Below, piece by piece: positions 12,041-12,059 of a stretch of 12,059 bases of DNA. The notes beneath the pieces are model-generated. The model was not told the origin of the DNA, made no database searches, and saw only the letters and a list, made by a program, of their open reading frames with translations. Position numbers and translations under genes: made by a program. Numbering within the stretch: position 1 is the stretch's first letter; each line of letters opens with the position of its first letter. This stretch comes from Candidatus Moraniibacteriota bacterium (lineage in GTDB: Bacteria; Patescibacteriota; Minisyncoccia; Moranbacterales; GCA-2747515). The DNA is taken from contig JAOZNB010000036.1 of assembly GCA_029933995.1 (NCBI GenBank), forward strand, positions 1-12,059, read 5' to 3'.

Positions 12041-12059
12041 GAATACGTTGTAATTTTGA

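Noticed and set aside
1..12059. Recoding of TGA (as in Gracilibacteria or Absconditabacteria)
   Set aside because: None of the twelve genes ends in TGA, which is compatible with recoding, but complete domains are encoded with no in-frame TGA at all, which is unlikely if TGA were a common sense codon. The standard code explains everything; the AT-rich genome favours TAA.

Overview
The window is AT-rich, uses the standard code (every gene ends in TAA or TAG, with no in-frame TGA), and looks like Patescibacteria (Candidate Phyla Radiation) or a similar small-genome bacterium. The basis is indirect: a sortase beside SdrD-B and Cys-rich secreted proteins, short membrane proteins, dispersed GC-rich palindromes in an AT-rich background, and several genes I can assign only to very general families. 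No rRNA, tRNA, CRISPR array or transposase gene was seen.

Left part (1-4074), cell-envelope genes: a non-coding stretch (1-449); a stand-alone ATP-grasp ligase resembling the ligase domain of cyanophycin synthetase (450-1484); a secreted protein ending in three Cys-rich CGDG-type repeats (1539-2228, with an extended -10 promoter just upstream); a secreted protein with an SdrD-B/prealbumin-like domain (2270-3271); a palindromic terminator; and a membrane-anchored sortase (3340-4074). These genes lack clear Shine-Dalgarno (SD) sequences. After a 394-base gene-free stretch come a 43-aa one-helix membrane protein and a 75-aa protein of unknown function, closed by a terminator.

Right part (about 4944-11885), a signalling island: a strong promoter (TTGACA-17-TATAGT with extended -10) drives an approximately 420-nt leader holding long complementary arms, a possible pseudoknot and a terminator-like hairpin that would compete with one of the stems. 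Next are a fused gene (an uncharacterised ~230-aa domain joined to a nicotinamidase/isochorismatase-fold hydrolase), a TerY-like von Willebrand A (vWA) protein, a PP2C-type phosphatase and a TerY-P-like protein kinase with a C-terminal beta-rich, propeller-like region. After a strong terminator and a new promoter there is a stand-alone paralogue (about 84% identical) of the uncharacterised domain and a 59-aa two-helix membrane protein. Most of these genes have strong SDs 6-9 nt before their starts.

The vWA-PP2C-kinase set matches the TerY-P triad known from tellurium-resistance-like stress systems. The hydrolase, the duplicated unknown domain, the structured leader and a hairpin placed three times directly before SDs are additions I do not recognise as described. 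A plausible reading is a phosphorylation-controlled stress or conflict module: the kinase and PP2C set a phosphorylation state, the vWA protein acts as a metal-dependent scaffold, and the hydrolase or the duplicated domain is an effector or target. This is inference from gene order.

Two palindromic repeats occupy the spacers of the island (7030-7146 and 8045-8177).
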